Assembly: GCA_963676435.2 (NCBI GenBank)
Contig: CAXXOZ010000022.1
Coordinates: 124,001 to 188,000, forward strand
DNA: 64,000 nt
Origin: CAXXOZ01 sp963676435
Lineage (GTDB): Bacteria; Bacillota; Clostridia; Lachnospirales; Lachnospiraceae
Reading direction: 5' to 3'
Shown: piece by piece, positions 9,312 through 17,596 of the stretch
Numbering within the stretch: the first letter of the stretch is position 1
Layout of the letters: the number at the start of each line of letters is the position of its first letter
Notes under the pieces: model-generated
Told to the model about the DNA's origin: nothing
The model's database searches: none
What the model saw: the letters and a program-made list of their open reading frames with translations, nothing else
Program-made: the position numbers and the translations under genes

Positions 9312-9375
9312 AATTAAACAACCTCCTTAAAATACTGTCTAAATTATACATCTTTAAAACCCCCATTAAAATGTA

Positions 9376-9397
9376 CTTGTAATCCAATTTTCACAAG
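9376..9397. promoter_or_regulatory. inverted repeat in the URO-D/PucR divergent promoter
   Basis: CTTGT (9376-9380) and ACAAG (9393-9397) form short arms across 12 bases in the 152-base intergenic region. Downstream on the plus strand is a TTTACC-N17-TATAAT promoter for the PucR gene, and on the minus strand a TATAAT lies about 25 bases before the URO-D start. The arms are short, so the operator call is tentative. Confidence 0.4.
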
Positions 9398-9463
9398 AAA
9401 CACCCTTTACCTTTTGTATGATTCGTACTATAATTAGATTGTCTATTTAAAAGGAGATTCTTT

Positions 9464-10912
9464 ATGAAATTAAGCATGTGGATATTAAGCGATTGGTTAA
9501 AAAAATATAATCCTGATAATAAAATAAATGAAGGCGAACAGATTTTAAGAGGCGTTCGACTTTTTTCAAGTGATGTTAAGTTTGAGAATCAAAATGTCTA
9601 TCTAGGTGTAGCAAAAGACTTTATTCCTTCTGATAGTGAAAATATTATATGCATAAACGGTCATGATATGATTTTATTAAAAACCACAGATATGGAAGCT
9701 GTTTTAAATGATGTCTTTGACGCATTTGATTTTTTTTATAGTTGGGCCGACGGCCTTATTTCTGATATATATGAAGGCTGCTCTCTTCAACACCTTGTAG
9801 ATAAAAGCCACGATGTATTTCTAGACCCAATAACTCTACATGATGCCGGGAATGTTTTAACTGCCCACTCCAAAGAATTTGGTTTAGGAACTATTGATAA
9901 AGAATGGGATACAATAATTACAACAAAAAGTATGTCCCTAGATTCCCTTCATATGATGAGAGAACATTTGCATGAAATCCGTTTCACAAAAGGAGTAATG
10001 ACTGCAACATTAGAAGATAAGTCTCCTGAATTTATGCTACGAAATTTATTTTTAAATCAAAAAAACATGGGAAGACTTGTTGTAGTGGAAGTAAACAATC
10101 CAATAACAAAAGGTCGCCTACAACTTGTAGAGAGTTTTGGAAATATTATAGAAGCTTGGTTAAAACTAAATAGCTCAAGAAAAGAAATGCTTGAAGAAAA
10201 CCAAATGTTTATAGATCTATTAAACGGAAATGAAATAATCAAAGAACAACTTTTTAAGAAAATAGATGTTTTAGGTTGGAAACCTAGTCATAAAAAAATC
10301 ATCTTAGCAATAAATAATCTAGGTTATTATTCAGAAATTCACAGGCCTATGTTAAATACACTTGAGAAAAATTTAAGTTCCTGTTTTTTAATGGAATATA
10401 AAGATGATATAATAATATTAGCAAATACAGATTTACTAAAAGAAAAAAGACTCATAGAAATAATCTCTCCAATACTTAAAAAAACAAGTTCTTTTTGTGG
10501 AATATCTTATGAATTTTTTGAACTACTAAATATAAAGGATGCCTATGAACAAGCTGCATTAACCTTGACACATTGCCCTAAAGAAATAGGAGAAATATAT
10601 TATTGTAAAGATTATGCTTTGAAGTTTTTCTACAATTCGATAAAATCCAATGTAAATCACAATATCATACATCCTGAATTATTGAAGCTTTTAGACTACG
10701 ACAGCATAAACAATAGTGATTTATTTAAAACCTTATATGAGTTTTTAAAACATGAAAGAAATTTGGTCAAGACTGCCAATATACTAAACGTGCACAGAAA
10801 CACCTTGGTTTATAGAATCAATAAAATAAACCAAGTCACATCTATAGATTTGGACAATCCCGACACCAGAGCATATTTAACGTTATCTTTCATATTAATA
10901 AGAGAACCCTAA
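9464..10912 (+). CDS. PucR-family transcriptional regulator (2)
   Basis: A 482-residue regulator with the PucR C-terminal helix-turn-helix (ILNVHRNTLVYRINKINQV), about residues 420-480. The sensory half differs greatly from the other PucR protein at 6724, so it probably binds another ligand. It is divergent from the URO-D-fold gene, its likely target. The ATG has AAAAGGAG eight bases upstream. Its last 18 bases overlap the end of the convergent SGNH hydrolase gene. Start and family are well supported; the ligand is unknown. Confidence 0.85.
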   Translation: MKLSMWILSDWLKKYNPDNKINEGEQILRGVRLFSSDVKFENQNVYLGVAKDFIPSDSENIICINGHDMILLKTTDMEAVLNDVFDAFDFFYSWADGLISDIYEGCSLQHLVDKSHDVFLDPITLHDAGNVLTAHSKEFGLGTIDKEWDTIITTKSMSLDSLHMMREHLHEIRFTKGVMTATLEDKSPEFMLRNLFLNQKNMGRLVVVEVNNPITKGRLQLVESFGNIIEAWLKLNSSRKEMLEENQMFIDLLNGNEIIKEQLFKKIDVLGWKPSHKKIILAINNLGYYSEIHRPMLNTLEKNLSSCFLMEYKDDIIILANTDLLKEKRLIEIISPILKKTSSFCGISYEFFELLNIKDAYEQAALTLTHCPKEIGEIYYCKDYALKFFYNSIKSNVNHNIIHPELLKLLDYDSINNSDLFKTLYEFLKHERNLVKTANILNVHRNTLVYRINKINQVTSIDLDNPDTRAYLTLSFILIREP

Positions 10913-11593
10913 ATCAGTAAACTCTAAAAATGCTTGAGTTATCACTTTCTGACCTTCAGTGTTTGGATGTATTCCATCTTCACAAAGTAAGTCTTCAACT
11001 TTTCTTCTTCTTAAAAATGCTCCTCTAATATCAATTAGCGGACAGCCTGTTTCTCTTGCAATTTTTTCAACTTCTCTTGAGTATGTTTCTTGTTGCCTAT
11101 AAATTGTATTGATACTTCCCAACCATTTCATTACATTTTCTTTATTTAAACCATTACAAAACCAGTCAAAAAATCTTTGTGGATCTATTGGTGGTAAATT
11201 TGTCAAAATCGGTACTATACCTTTAACTTTAAGTTTACTTATTATTTCTTTATATGTTTTGGAAAAAATTTCTAGTGGTGTGTTTGGAAAATGTTCTTTA
11301 TCTGGATCTCCTGCTACTTCTCTCCAGTTGAAGTCACAGTCATTCCCACCGTATTCCATTATAGCCACATCACATTTAATACCTTTTTCTAAATTTCTAT
11401 CTACTATTTTTCTAGCTTTTTCTATAGTACATCCAAATTTGGAAAAATTTTTGATTTCTACTGTGTATTTTTTGCTGATTTGGTCGATATCAATATTATT
11501 ATCTATCACATACTTCTTATTTTCTGAATTAAGTTGTATTCCTTTTAAAATCGAATCACCAAAAACTTCTATTTCTCTAATTTTCTTATCCAT
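10895..11593 (-). CDS. SGNH/GDSL-family hydrolase
   Basis: A 232-residue SGNH-fold esterase. Block I is GDSILKG (Ser near residue 13), block III is GGND (about residue 84) and block V is DGIHPN near residue 210, giving the Ser-Asp-His triad. No signal peptide is seen, so it is probably cytosolic and deacylates a small ester or carbohydrate. The ATG follows GGAGGAATGTC. It overlaps the convergent PucR gene tail by 18 bases. The substrate cannot be inferred; nearby genes suggest only a loose link to the catabolic block. Confidence 0.8.
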   Translation of the reverse strand: MDKKIREIEVFGDSILKGIQLNSENKKYVIDNNIDIDQISKKYTVEIKNFSKFGCTIEKARKIVDRNLEKGIKCDVAIMEYGGNDCDFNWREVAGDPDKEHFPNTPLEIFSKTYKEIISKLKVKGIVPILTNLPPIDPQRFFDWFCNGLNKENVMKWLGSINTIYRQQETYSREVEKIARETGCPLIDIRGAFLRRRKVEDLLCEDGIHPNTEGQKVITQAFLEFTDLGFSY

Positions 11594-11754
11594 GACATTC
11601 CTCCATACGCATATGGTTTTAATAACTACTTATCATTGTATCAAAAAACATCTACTAAATCAACCCTTATTATTTACAGTGTACAAAATTCTACATTTAT
11701 TATATATATAAATTATGTTAAAATATTTTTATTAAAAATCAATGGGAGGCAAAA

Positions 11755-12489
11755 ATGAAAAAACTAACTTTATTAACCATCTTTACCTTTGCCATTTTAT
11801 TTTCTATAACTGCATGTGGTAAAGAAAAAACAAACAGTAATGAGGACACAAATGTTTTCACACAAAATAACTGGATAGAATTTTGTGAAACATATCAGAA
11901 TACTTTATATGATATTTCTGATACGATCAGCAACTCAATAAATGAAGGGAATGCTTTAAATTTAAACACTATTGCATATAATAAAGGTATTTATAATCTA
12001 TCAGCTGGTGATTCTGCCTTAATGTATACCTCTTTATTCTTTGACTCTGATACAACATATCTTGAAAGTCTCTACGAAATGTTTGAGTATGAAATATTAA
12101 ACTATGAACAAAACCAGGATCAGGCTTCTATAACAGTTAAAAGCTCTTCTGGGGATGAATATATTTATGAACTAATGTATGATGAGGCATCCATTTCAGC
12201 CGTTGTATATACATATTATAATGGTACACTTACAGAAATTGTTTCTATTTGCGAAACTGATGAGTATTATGCCAAGACCTTCTGGTCTGAATATGGTGAA
12301 GTTGTTGAAGCTGTTTATTATAAAAGCGGAGACTTATATATGGGTTGGGATGAATATGCCACACAAGAAGGAGATATTCTTTACAAAAATCCAGAATATC
12401 CAAAAAGTGAATCATTTATATATAGCTTACCAAACACTTTAACCTATATAGACGGAGTTGTAGACAGCAGTACCGATTTTAGTTATTAA
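11755..12489 (+). CDS. lipoprotein, paralogue 1 of a tandem pair
   Basis: A 244-residue predicted surface lipoprotein. A hydrophobic signal ends in an ITAC lipobox (Cys about residue 20), followed by a short Lys/Asn/Glu-rich linker. The mature domain has no family I recognise. It shares an ordered set of motifs with the next gene (a SIC segment, YYAK, a GDLYMGWD run, DGVVDS end), so the two arose by tandem duplication. The ATG follows GGGAGGC. It sits alone between the SGNH gene and its paralogue, with about 150 non-coding bases on either side. Confidence 0.8.
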   Translation: MKKLTLLTIFTFAILFSITACGKEKTNSNEDTNVFTQNNWIEFCETYQNTLYDISDTISNSINEGNALNLNTIAYNKGIYNLSAGDSALMYTSLFFDSDTTYLESLYEMFEYEILNYEQNQDQASITVKSSSGDEYIYELMYDEASISAVVYTYYNGTLTEIVSICETDEYYAKTFWSEYGEVVEAVYYKSGDLYMGWDEYATQEGDILYKNPEYPKSESFIYSLPNTLTYIDGVVDSSTDFSY

Positions 12490-12640
12490 CATAAAAAAGA
12501 GTAGTAAACTTAGATTTTTTAGGAAATTTTTCCTACAATACACAAATTCGAACACATTATATTTTCAATTCTTTTATTATGTGGTAAAATACTTGAGTAT
12601 TTAATAAAATTATTTATATTACACCTTTAGGAGGATTGAG

Positions 12641-13366
12641 ATGAAAAAGATAAGTCTTATACTAATTTTTATTTTACTAACCGCATCTCTCGCAGCTTGC
12701 GGAAATAGCGGTCCAGCAACTACAGATGGTGAAAATTACGACAATAGTAATGATAGTGAAAATAATGTTTCAACTGGTAGTTGGTCAGAATTTTACGAAT
12801 CATATGTGGCTGCTATGGAAAATGCATATACTGACATAGAAGATAATATTTCAGAAGAAAACTTCATGCTTGCATTAAACTTATTTAACTTTATGGCCGG
12901 AGATTTAACACTAGCATTTACAGCTACTTTCTTCGATACTGATCCTGCTGCCGTAGCTATGGCTTTTTCAATTTTCGGCTATGCTGATATTGATTATTCA
13001 GAGTCTGGTGACAGCGCAACAGTTTCTGGAACTAATTCAAGCGGAGAACCATTTTCATACGAACTTCAGTATGATGATTCTTCTGCATCAGCTATATTAA
13101 CATGCACAACAAACGGAGAAGTAACAGAAGTTATGTCTATCTGTGTTGCAGAAGATTTTTATGCAAAAACAGACTGGACAGTAGATTATGGAAATGTAGA
13201 AGTAGTGTACTATACAAACGGAGATATGTACATGGGATGGGATGGAGAACCAAGTTCACCTGGCGAAACTCTTTATAAAAATACATCATATGCTACATCA
13301 AGCTCTTTTGCCCAGAATTTAACAAATTCTATGAGCAGTGTAGACGGAGTCGTTACTGGAAATTAA
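12641..13366 (+). CDS. lipoprotein, paralogue 2 of a tandem pair
   Basis: A 241-residue predicted lipoprotein with a LAAC lipobox (Cys about residue 20) and a Gly/Ser/Asn-rich linker. Its C-terminal half matches the upstream paralogue at several motifs, including GDMYMGWD and the final DGVV. No known domain is recognised. The ATG follows TTTAGGAGG. Its own upstream region has a TAAAAT-type -10, so it may be transcribed separately. Role unknown; exposure on the outer face of the membrane is inferred from the lipobox. Confidence 0.8.
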   Translation: MKKISLILIFILLTASLAACGNSGPATTDGENYDNSNDSENNVSTGSWSEFYESYVAAMENAYTDIEDNISEENFMLALNLFNFMAGDLTLAFTATFFDTDPAAVAMAFSIFGYADIDYSESGDSATVSGTNSSGEPFSYELQYDDSSASAILTCTTNGEVTEVMSICVAEDFYAKTDWTVDYGNVEVVYYTNGDMYMGWDGEPSSPGETLYKNTSYATSSSFAQNLTNSMSSVDGVVTGN

Positions 13367-13486
13367 TAAAATTTCAATTTAGGGTTTTATATTAAATCTA
13401 AAATATGATAAAATAAACAAATATAAAATAATGCACTGTTCATATTGAACTATTGTATTATAAATTTTAAGAAAGAAGGTTTTAAT

Positions 13487-13645
13487 ATGAAAACATATGT
13501 ATGTTCAGTTTGTGGTTTTGTTTATGATGAAGCCGAAGGATATCCAGATGACGGAATAGCTGCTGGAACAGCTTGGGCTGATGTACCAGCTGATTGGGTT
13601 TGCCCAGTATGTAGTGCAGGTAAAGAGGAATTCGAAGCAGAATAA
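13487..13645 (+). CDS. rubredoxin
   Basis: A 52-residue rubredoxin with both iron knuckles, CSVCGF near the start and CPVCSAG near the end, and the acidic stretch typical of clostridial rubredoxins. It carries single electrons in the cytosol, commonly to flavodiiron protein, rubrerythrin or superoxide reductase in anaerobes. The start is the ATG at 13487 with GAAAGAAGG upstream; a 14-residue in-frame extension is not supported. It ends at a strong bidirectional terminator. A ferritin-like diiron protein elsewhere in the window is one possible partner. Confidence 0.95.
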   Translation: MKTYVCSVCGFVYDEAEGYPDDGIAAGTAWADVPADWVCPVCSAGKEEFEAE

Positions 13646-13654
13646 AGAAATTTA

Positions 13655-13681
13655 AAATATCCGGGAAATTCCCGGATATTT
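13655..13681. terminator. bidirectional terminator between rubredoxin and the RsgI-like gene
   Basis: A perfect 12-bp stem (13655-13666 with 13670-13681) containing CCGGGA/TCCCGG, with T-rich flanks on both sides, in the 41-base gap between convergent genes. Confidence 0.85.
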
Positions 13682-13686
13682 TTATA

Positions 13687-14427
13687 CTAATCTTCCTCGT
13701 CTTCTTCATCCTCTTCATCTTCTTCGTCTTCTTCGTCCTCTTCGTCTTCTTCGTCCTCTTCGTCTTCTTCATCTTCTTCGACTTCATATTCACGATTTTG
13801 AGTTGTTTGTTTCTCATTTTTAGCTTCATCAAATAATTTTTTCACTGATTTATCTGTCCACTGCTCCACATTATTTCTATTTTGATTTTGTTCATCGTCT
13901 ATTATATCATTTATTAAATCAAGCTTTCCAGGAGATATATCATATTCTTCCGAATCTTCAAAAACTTCTTCATCTACTGCAACACCCTCAATTCTCGCCA
14001 AAAAACCTTCAACCTCAAGTCTCTCTTTTATAAGAAGCTTTAACCTTTCAACAATAGTATCTGCATCTTCAATATCTTCAGAATAGGCTGCCACATATAT
14101 TACAGCCTCTGCCTCTTCTTCAAGATACCCCGTTTCAATGAGCTTGTCTATTACAATATCAAGAACTTCCTCAACATCTTTGTGCTTTAAAGAACTCTCT
14201 ATTTCTTCAAAAATATCCTCTCCTTCATCATTATACCCCTCAACACTAATCACTCTTCCAAATCTGTTTATAGCAAATCCTATTGAAGGATTTACATCGA
14301 CACTAATAAAGATATAGGCTTTAAAATACAACCATAAAAAAACAACTAAAACAATTGCCAAAACAAAAACAAAAGATACAGATAAAAAAACACCTTTTGG
14401 AAGCTTTTTTGATTTTTCTATAACCAT
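13687..14427 (-). CDS. RsgI-like membrane protein lacking the sigma-binding domain, with acidic tail
   Basis: 246 residues. One membrane segment (about residues 13-33) is followed by the extracytoplasmic domain typical of RsgI proteins, seen in DVNPSIGFAINRFGRVISV. The cytoplasmic RsgI_N domain that holds SigI is missing: only about 12 residues precede the membrane segment. The last 30 or so residues are an uninterrupted Glu/Glu/Asp repeat. The full-length RsgI at 19596 shares the middle domain and an acidic tail. Without RsgI_N it probably cannot act as an anti-sigma factor by itself; a structural or sensory partner role is inferred. ATG with GAGG upstream. Confidence 0.75.
   Translation of the reverse strand: MVIEKSKKLPKGVFLSVSFVFVLAIVLVVFLWLYFKAYIFISVDVNPSIGFAINRFGRVISVEGYNDEGEDIFEEIESSLKHKDVEEVLDIVIDKLIETGYLEEEAEAVIYVAAYSEDIEDADTIVERLKLLIKERLEVEGFLARIEGVAVDEEVFEDSEEYDISPGKLDLINDIIDDEQNQNRNNVEQWTDKSVKKLFDEAKNEKQTTQNREYEVEEDEEDEEDEEDEEDEEDEEDEEDEEDEED
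13690..13782 (-). repeat. Glu-Glu-Asp codon repeat encoding an acidic tail
   Basis: On the plus strand this appears as repeating tcttcttcg/tcttcatcc/tcctcttcg units of nine bases, coding for a C-terminal run of Glu and Asp only. Such repeats tend to change length by slippage. Confidence 0.85.
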
Positions 14428-14503
14428 AACATTACCTCTTCATTCCATGATAGCTAACGTTTACAGTATAATTATAACATATTAAAATTTTTTGACAAAT
14501 TTA

Positions 14504-15043
14504 TCAATGCTCAAAAGTCATAGCATTTTCATATATTTTGTCCTTTTCATTTTTATTTAATGTCTTCTCAATTAAAATCCCTATAGCTATAATGCCAATC
14601 AGGTCTATCCCTAATCTTATCAATGTAAACTTAACACCCATAGACGAAACTTCAAACAGCAAAAGTGGTATTTTAGTTGTTGACCAAGCTCCTAACATTA
14701 TAAAAACATTTGAAAGTTTACAGCCTTTTTTCATTAATATTCCCGCTACTGGAAAAGCAGCATATAGAGGTCCTGCAGCAGCTGATCCTATAAATAGAGC
14801 TATCAAAACTCCTACTGCACCAGATCCTTTTCCCATATATTTAATCAATACTTCTCTATCAATCCAAACATCAAAGAGACCTATCAATATAAATATCGGT
14901 GGGATAACCGAAAACATTTCAAGTATATTATTTCTGGTAACTAATATTGAATTAAATCCAATATCAGGATATAAAATTACGACTAGAGTATTAATTACTA
15001 GAAAAATCAAAAAAAACTTATACCTTTTTATAATCTTAAACAT
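14504..15043 (-). CDS. half-size permease of the UPF0718/ArsP-like family (B)
   Basis: About 179 residues with four or five membrane segments. The signature is GKGSGAVGVLIALFIGS followed by AAFPVAG, matched by its neighbour at 15058. Full-length UPF0718 permeases contain two such repeats, so the two genes look like a permease split into homologous halves that probably pair in the membrane. The start is put at the ATG at 15043, which has AAGGGGGG upstream; a GTG at 15061 overlaps the previous stop. It is the last gene of the DUF134-NifX-ATPase operon. The transported solute is unknown; a metal, metalloid or thiol is plausible for the family. Confidence 0.75.
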   Translation of the reverse strand: MFKIIKRYKFFLIFLVINTLVVILYPDIGFNSILVTRNNILEMFSVIPPIFILIGLFDVWIDREVLIKYMGKGSGAVGVLIALFIGSAAAGPLYAAFPVAGILMKKGCKLSNVFIMLGAWSTTKIPLLLFEVSSMGVKFTLIRLGIDLIGIIAIGILIEKTLNKNEKDKIYENAMTFEH

Positions 15044-15057
15044 AAATAATCCCCCCT

Positions 15058-15531
15058 TCACATAGCCAGTCCAATAATTATCGCAACAATAATAGAAAAT
15101 ATATATCCTATACTATTTCTGATTATTGTAACTTTTCTACCGAAATACTTTATTTCTAGAGGTATTGTAATTATCCCTACTATCATTAAAGTTGAAACAA
15201 AAGCTGCTATCTGCATATAACCAGCTCCACTTTCCAACAAAGCTGCCGCTAATGGAAAAGCGACAAAAGCAGGTATCAAAGTTATAGATCCAATAAAAGA
15301 GGCAGCAATAACTCCTGCTGCCCCTGATCCTGAACCTATAAGTTTTGATATCTGCTCGGCATTTAATATGGATAACATTAATCCAATAATTATTAATATC
15401 ACTAAAAACTGGGGAAGTATTCTTTCAAAAGCCTTCCACGCTTTTTTAAGTGCTTTCTTTGTTTTATCTTTACTCTTTATAAGAGAAAAGAATAAACCTA
15501 TTAAAGCCAAAACATATAAAACTATAGTCAT
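15058..15531 (-). CDS. half-size permease of the UPF0718/ArsP-like family (A)
   Basis: 157 residues, mostly membrane helices, with GSGSGAAGVIAASFIGS and the VAFPLAAALLESG segment. These align with the same motifs in the following gene, supporting a two-subunit permease. The N-terminus carries one membrane span and a basic loop (SKDKTKKALKKA). It starts 17 bases after the NifX-like gene and its stop precedes the next gene's ribosome site. It belongs to the DUF134 operon; the substrate cannot be read from sequence. Confidence 0.75.
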   Translation of the reverse strand: MTIVLYVLALIGLFFSLIKSKDKTKKALKKAWKAFERILPQFLVILIIIGLMLSILNAEQISKLIGSGSGAAGVIAASFIGSITLIPAFVAFPLAAALLESGAGYMQIAAFVSTLMIVGIITIPLEIKYFGRKVTIIRNSIGYIFSIIVAIIIGLAM

Positions 15532-15548
15532 TTATTAATCTCCTACTA

Positions 15549-15899
15549 TTAGTGATCACATCCATCCTGGTGCTCATGACAAACAGATCCTGTTGATTTT
15601 AATTTGCCTTTTAAAAATGCTTCTGCTGCTTCTTTTGCATCTCCTTTGGCGCCTGTAACCACTTCAATTCCTTTTTCATCAAATATTTCAATGGCTCCTT
15701 GGCCCATGCCTCCTGAAATGATTACATTTACTCCTAAATCATTCAAGTACTTAGGTAAAAATCCTGGTCTATGTCCTGGATTAGGCATAGATACTGTTTT
15801 TACAATTTCGTTATTTTCTGCTTCAAAAAGATGAAATGTCTCACAATGTCCAAAATGCTCTGTTACTTTTTTTCCTTCACTTGCTACTGCTACTATCAT
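15549..15899 (-). CDS. NifX/NifB-associated domain protein (2)
   Basis: A 116-residue single-domain protein of the dinitrogenase iron-molybdenum cofactor family (NifX/NifY/VnfX fold). It starts MIVAVAS and includes a HFGHCETFHLFE segment, with a His/Cys-rich C-terminal end (VCHEHQDGCDH) that could bind metal. In nitrogenase systems related domains carry Fe-S cofactor precursors; in non-fixing anaerobes the partner is unknown. No nitrogenase gene is present here. It lies 15 bases after the Mrp gene and before the permeases. Confidence 0.85.
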   Translation of the reverse strand: MIVAVASEGKKVTEHFGHCETFHLFEAENNEIVKTVSMPNPGHRPGFLPKYLNDLGVNVIISGGMGQGAIEIFDEKGIEVVTGAKGDAKEAAEAFLKGKLKSTGSVCHEHQDGCDH

Positions 15900-15914
15900 A
15901 TTTTTTTCCTCCGC

Positions 15915-16724
15915 TTATAAACTCTCTACTTTTTCTGCTAATTTAATAAAGTTACTTTCATCATTCATTTCAACCAATCCTCTGTCACAGTTAGTTGCAA
16001 ATACAGGGTCAATTGGTAACTTGCCTAGAACTTCTAAACTATATTTTTGTGCAATTTCTTCTATATGACTGTCCCCAAAAATATTATATTTCTTTCCATT
16101 ATCAGGACATTCAAAATACGACATATTTTCAACTAATCCTAATATAGGGACATTCATTAATTCTGCCATTTTAACAGCTTTTGCAACTATCATCGATACA
16201 AGTTCCTGTGGTGATGTGACCACAATTATTCCATCTAAAGGTAAAGATTGAAATACTGTAAGAGGAACATCTCCTGTGCCTGGTGGCATATCCACAAACA
16301 TATAATCCAAATCTTCCCAAATAACATCTGTCCAGAACTGTTTTACAGTATTGGCAATTATGGGACCTCTCCAGATAACTGGATCAGTATCATTTTCTAA
16401 AATCAAATTCAATGACATAACCTTTATTCCAAACTTGCTTTCAGATGGTATCATACCAAAATCATTACTTTTTATTTTTTCATTAATGCCAAAGGCTTTT
16501 GGTATAGAAGGACCTGTAATATCAGCATCCAACACACCAACTTTTTTATCCATTCTATTCATTGTAACTGCCATCATAGATGTTACAAATGATTTTCCTA
16601 CTCCACCTTTTCCACTAACTACACCTATAACCTTTTTTATTTTACTTAATTCATGAGGTTGCTCTTTTCTAATTGCGCAGTCTTCTGAGCAACTTTCACA
16701 TTCGTTATTACAATTTTCGCTCAT
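15915..16724 (-). CDS. Mrp/NBP35-type P-loop ATPase, Fe-S cluster carrier
   Basis: 269 residues. A Cys-rich N-terminus (CNNECESC and a further Cys about residue 15) precedes a deviant Walker A, GKGGVGKS, at about residue 37. The DMPPGTGD motif near residue 130 and the downstream switch regions are those of the Mrp/ApbC family, which binds and transfers 4Fe-4S clusters. The C-terminal ECPDNG segment contains another Cys. It starts two bases after the upstream ATPase gene, in the middle of the operon, and probably delivers or assembles a cluster or metallocofactor with the NifX proteins. The target is unknown. Confidence 0.9.
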   Translation of the reverse strand: MSENCNNECESCSEDCAIRKEQPHELSKIKKVIGVVSGKGGVGKSFVTSMMAVTMNRMDKKVGVLDADITGPSIPKAFGINEKIKSNDFGMIPSESKFGIKVMSLNLILENDTDPVIWRGPIIANTVKQFWTDVIWEDLDYMFVDMPPGTGDVPLTVFQSLPLDGIIVVTSPQELVSMIVAKAVKMAELMNVPILGLVENMSYFECPDNGKKYNIFGDSHIEEIAQKYSLEVLGKLPIDPVFATNCDRGLVEMNDESNFIKLAEKVESL

Positions 16725-16726
16725 TT

Positions 16727-17596
16727 CTAAAACTCCTTACCTGTTAATATTTTATATGTTTTCATAAATATCTTTTTTACTTCTCGTCCTGATTTACAGG
16801 GTATATCTGCAATAGAAACACCTTCATTAGTGGCTTTATGTACAGCTTTATCATAGGATATTTTTCCTACATATGGTACTTTATTAATCTTGCAGTATTT
16901 AATTATTTCCTTTGATATTTCTTTATTTGTATCAAACTTATTAATACAAACAGCCTTTCCCACTTGAAAGATATCTATTGTTTTTAAAATTCTTTTCATA
17001 TCACTCATGCCTGAAATCGACGGTTCCGCGACTACAAGAACCATATCTACTCCACTTATAGATGCCGTTACAGGACATCCTATACCTGGCGAACCATCAA
17101 TAATTGCTATATCACATATTGGTGCATTTTCCTTAAGCTCTTTTTTAACATCTGAGACAAGAAGTCCTGAATTTCCACTACCCATTTTAAGCTTTGCTGT
17201 AGAAAAAACCCTTTCATCTTTATATAAAAACAACTCTCCAGATATATAATCTACCATTGATATAGCATCAGATGGGCATAAGTACTCACAAACTGAACAG
17301 CCTTCACATAAATATTTGTCTACTACATATTTTTCCTTAAAGCTAATTGCATCAAACCTACAATTTTCCATGCATTTTCCACATGAAGTACATTTTATAT
17401 AATCAATTTTTGATTTTTTCATACCATAAAAATCTTTTGTTTTAGGTTTATTTTTGTAATCCATTAGTAAATGCAAGTTCGGTGCGTCTACATCACAATC
17501 TGCATATGCTTTTGCTTCACTCATACTGATGAATGCTCCAGTAACTGTTGTTTTGCCTGTTCCGCCTTTTCCGCTAAGAATTAATAGTTGCTTCAT
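16727..17596 (-). CDS. MinD-superfamily ATPase with inserted 2[4Fe-4S] ferredoxin domain (2)
   Basis: 289 residues. The N-terminal GKGGTGKT (about residues 8-15) is a deviant Walker A. A ferredoxin-like insert follows at about residues 60-115, with two CxxCxxCxxxC-type sets (CTSCGKCMENC and CEGCSVCEYLC). IDGSPGIGCP is the switch II-like motif. It is paired with a homologous ATPase upstream, overlapping by four bases (ATGA). Such tandem genes accompany NifX and Mrp proteins in anaerobes; the working idea is cluster assembly or electron-driven metallocofactor handling, but the biochemistry is not established. Confidence 0.85.
   Translation of the reverse strand: MKQLLILSGKGGTGKTTVTGAFISMSEAKAYADCDVDAPNLHLLMDYKNKPKTKDFYGMKKSKIDYIKCTSCGKCMENCRFDAISFKEKYVVDKYLCEGCSVCEYLCPSDAISMVDYISGELFLYKDERVFSTAKLKMGSGNSGLLVSDVKKELKENAPICDIAIIDGSPGIGCPVTASISGVDMVLVVAEPSISGMSDMKRILKTIDIFQVGKAVCINKFDTNKEISKEIIKYCKINKVPYVGKISYDKAVHKATNEGVSIADIPCKSGREVKKIFMKTYKILTGKEF

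Noticed and set aside
13690..13782. CRISPR-like tandem repeats
   Set aside because: The repeats are nine-base codon units without spacers and translate to Glu/Asp; they are coding low-complexity sequence.
14538..15065. Plus-strand open frame of 175 codons
   Set aside because: It lies opposite a permease gene; its composition follows from the complement of membrane-helix codons.
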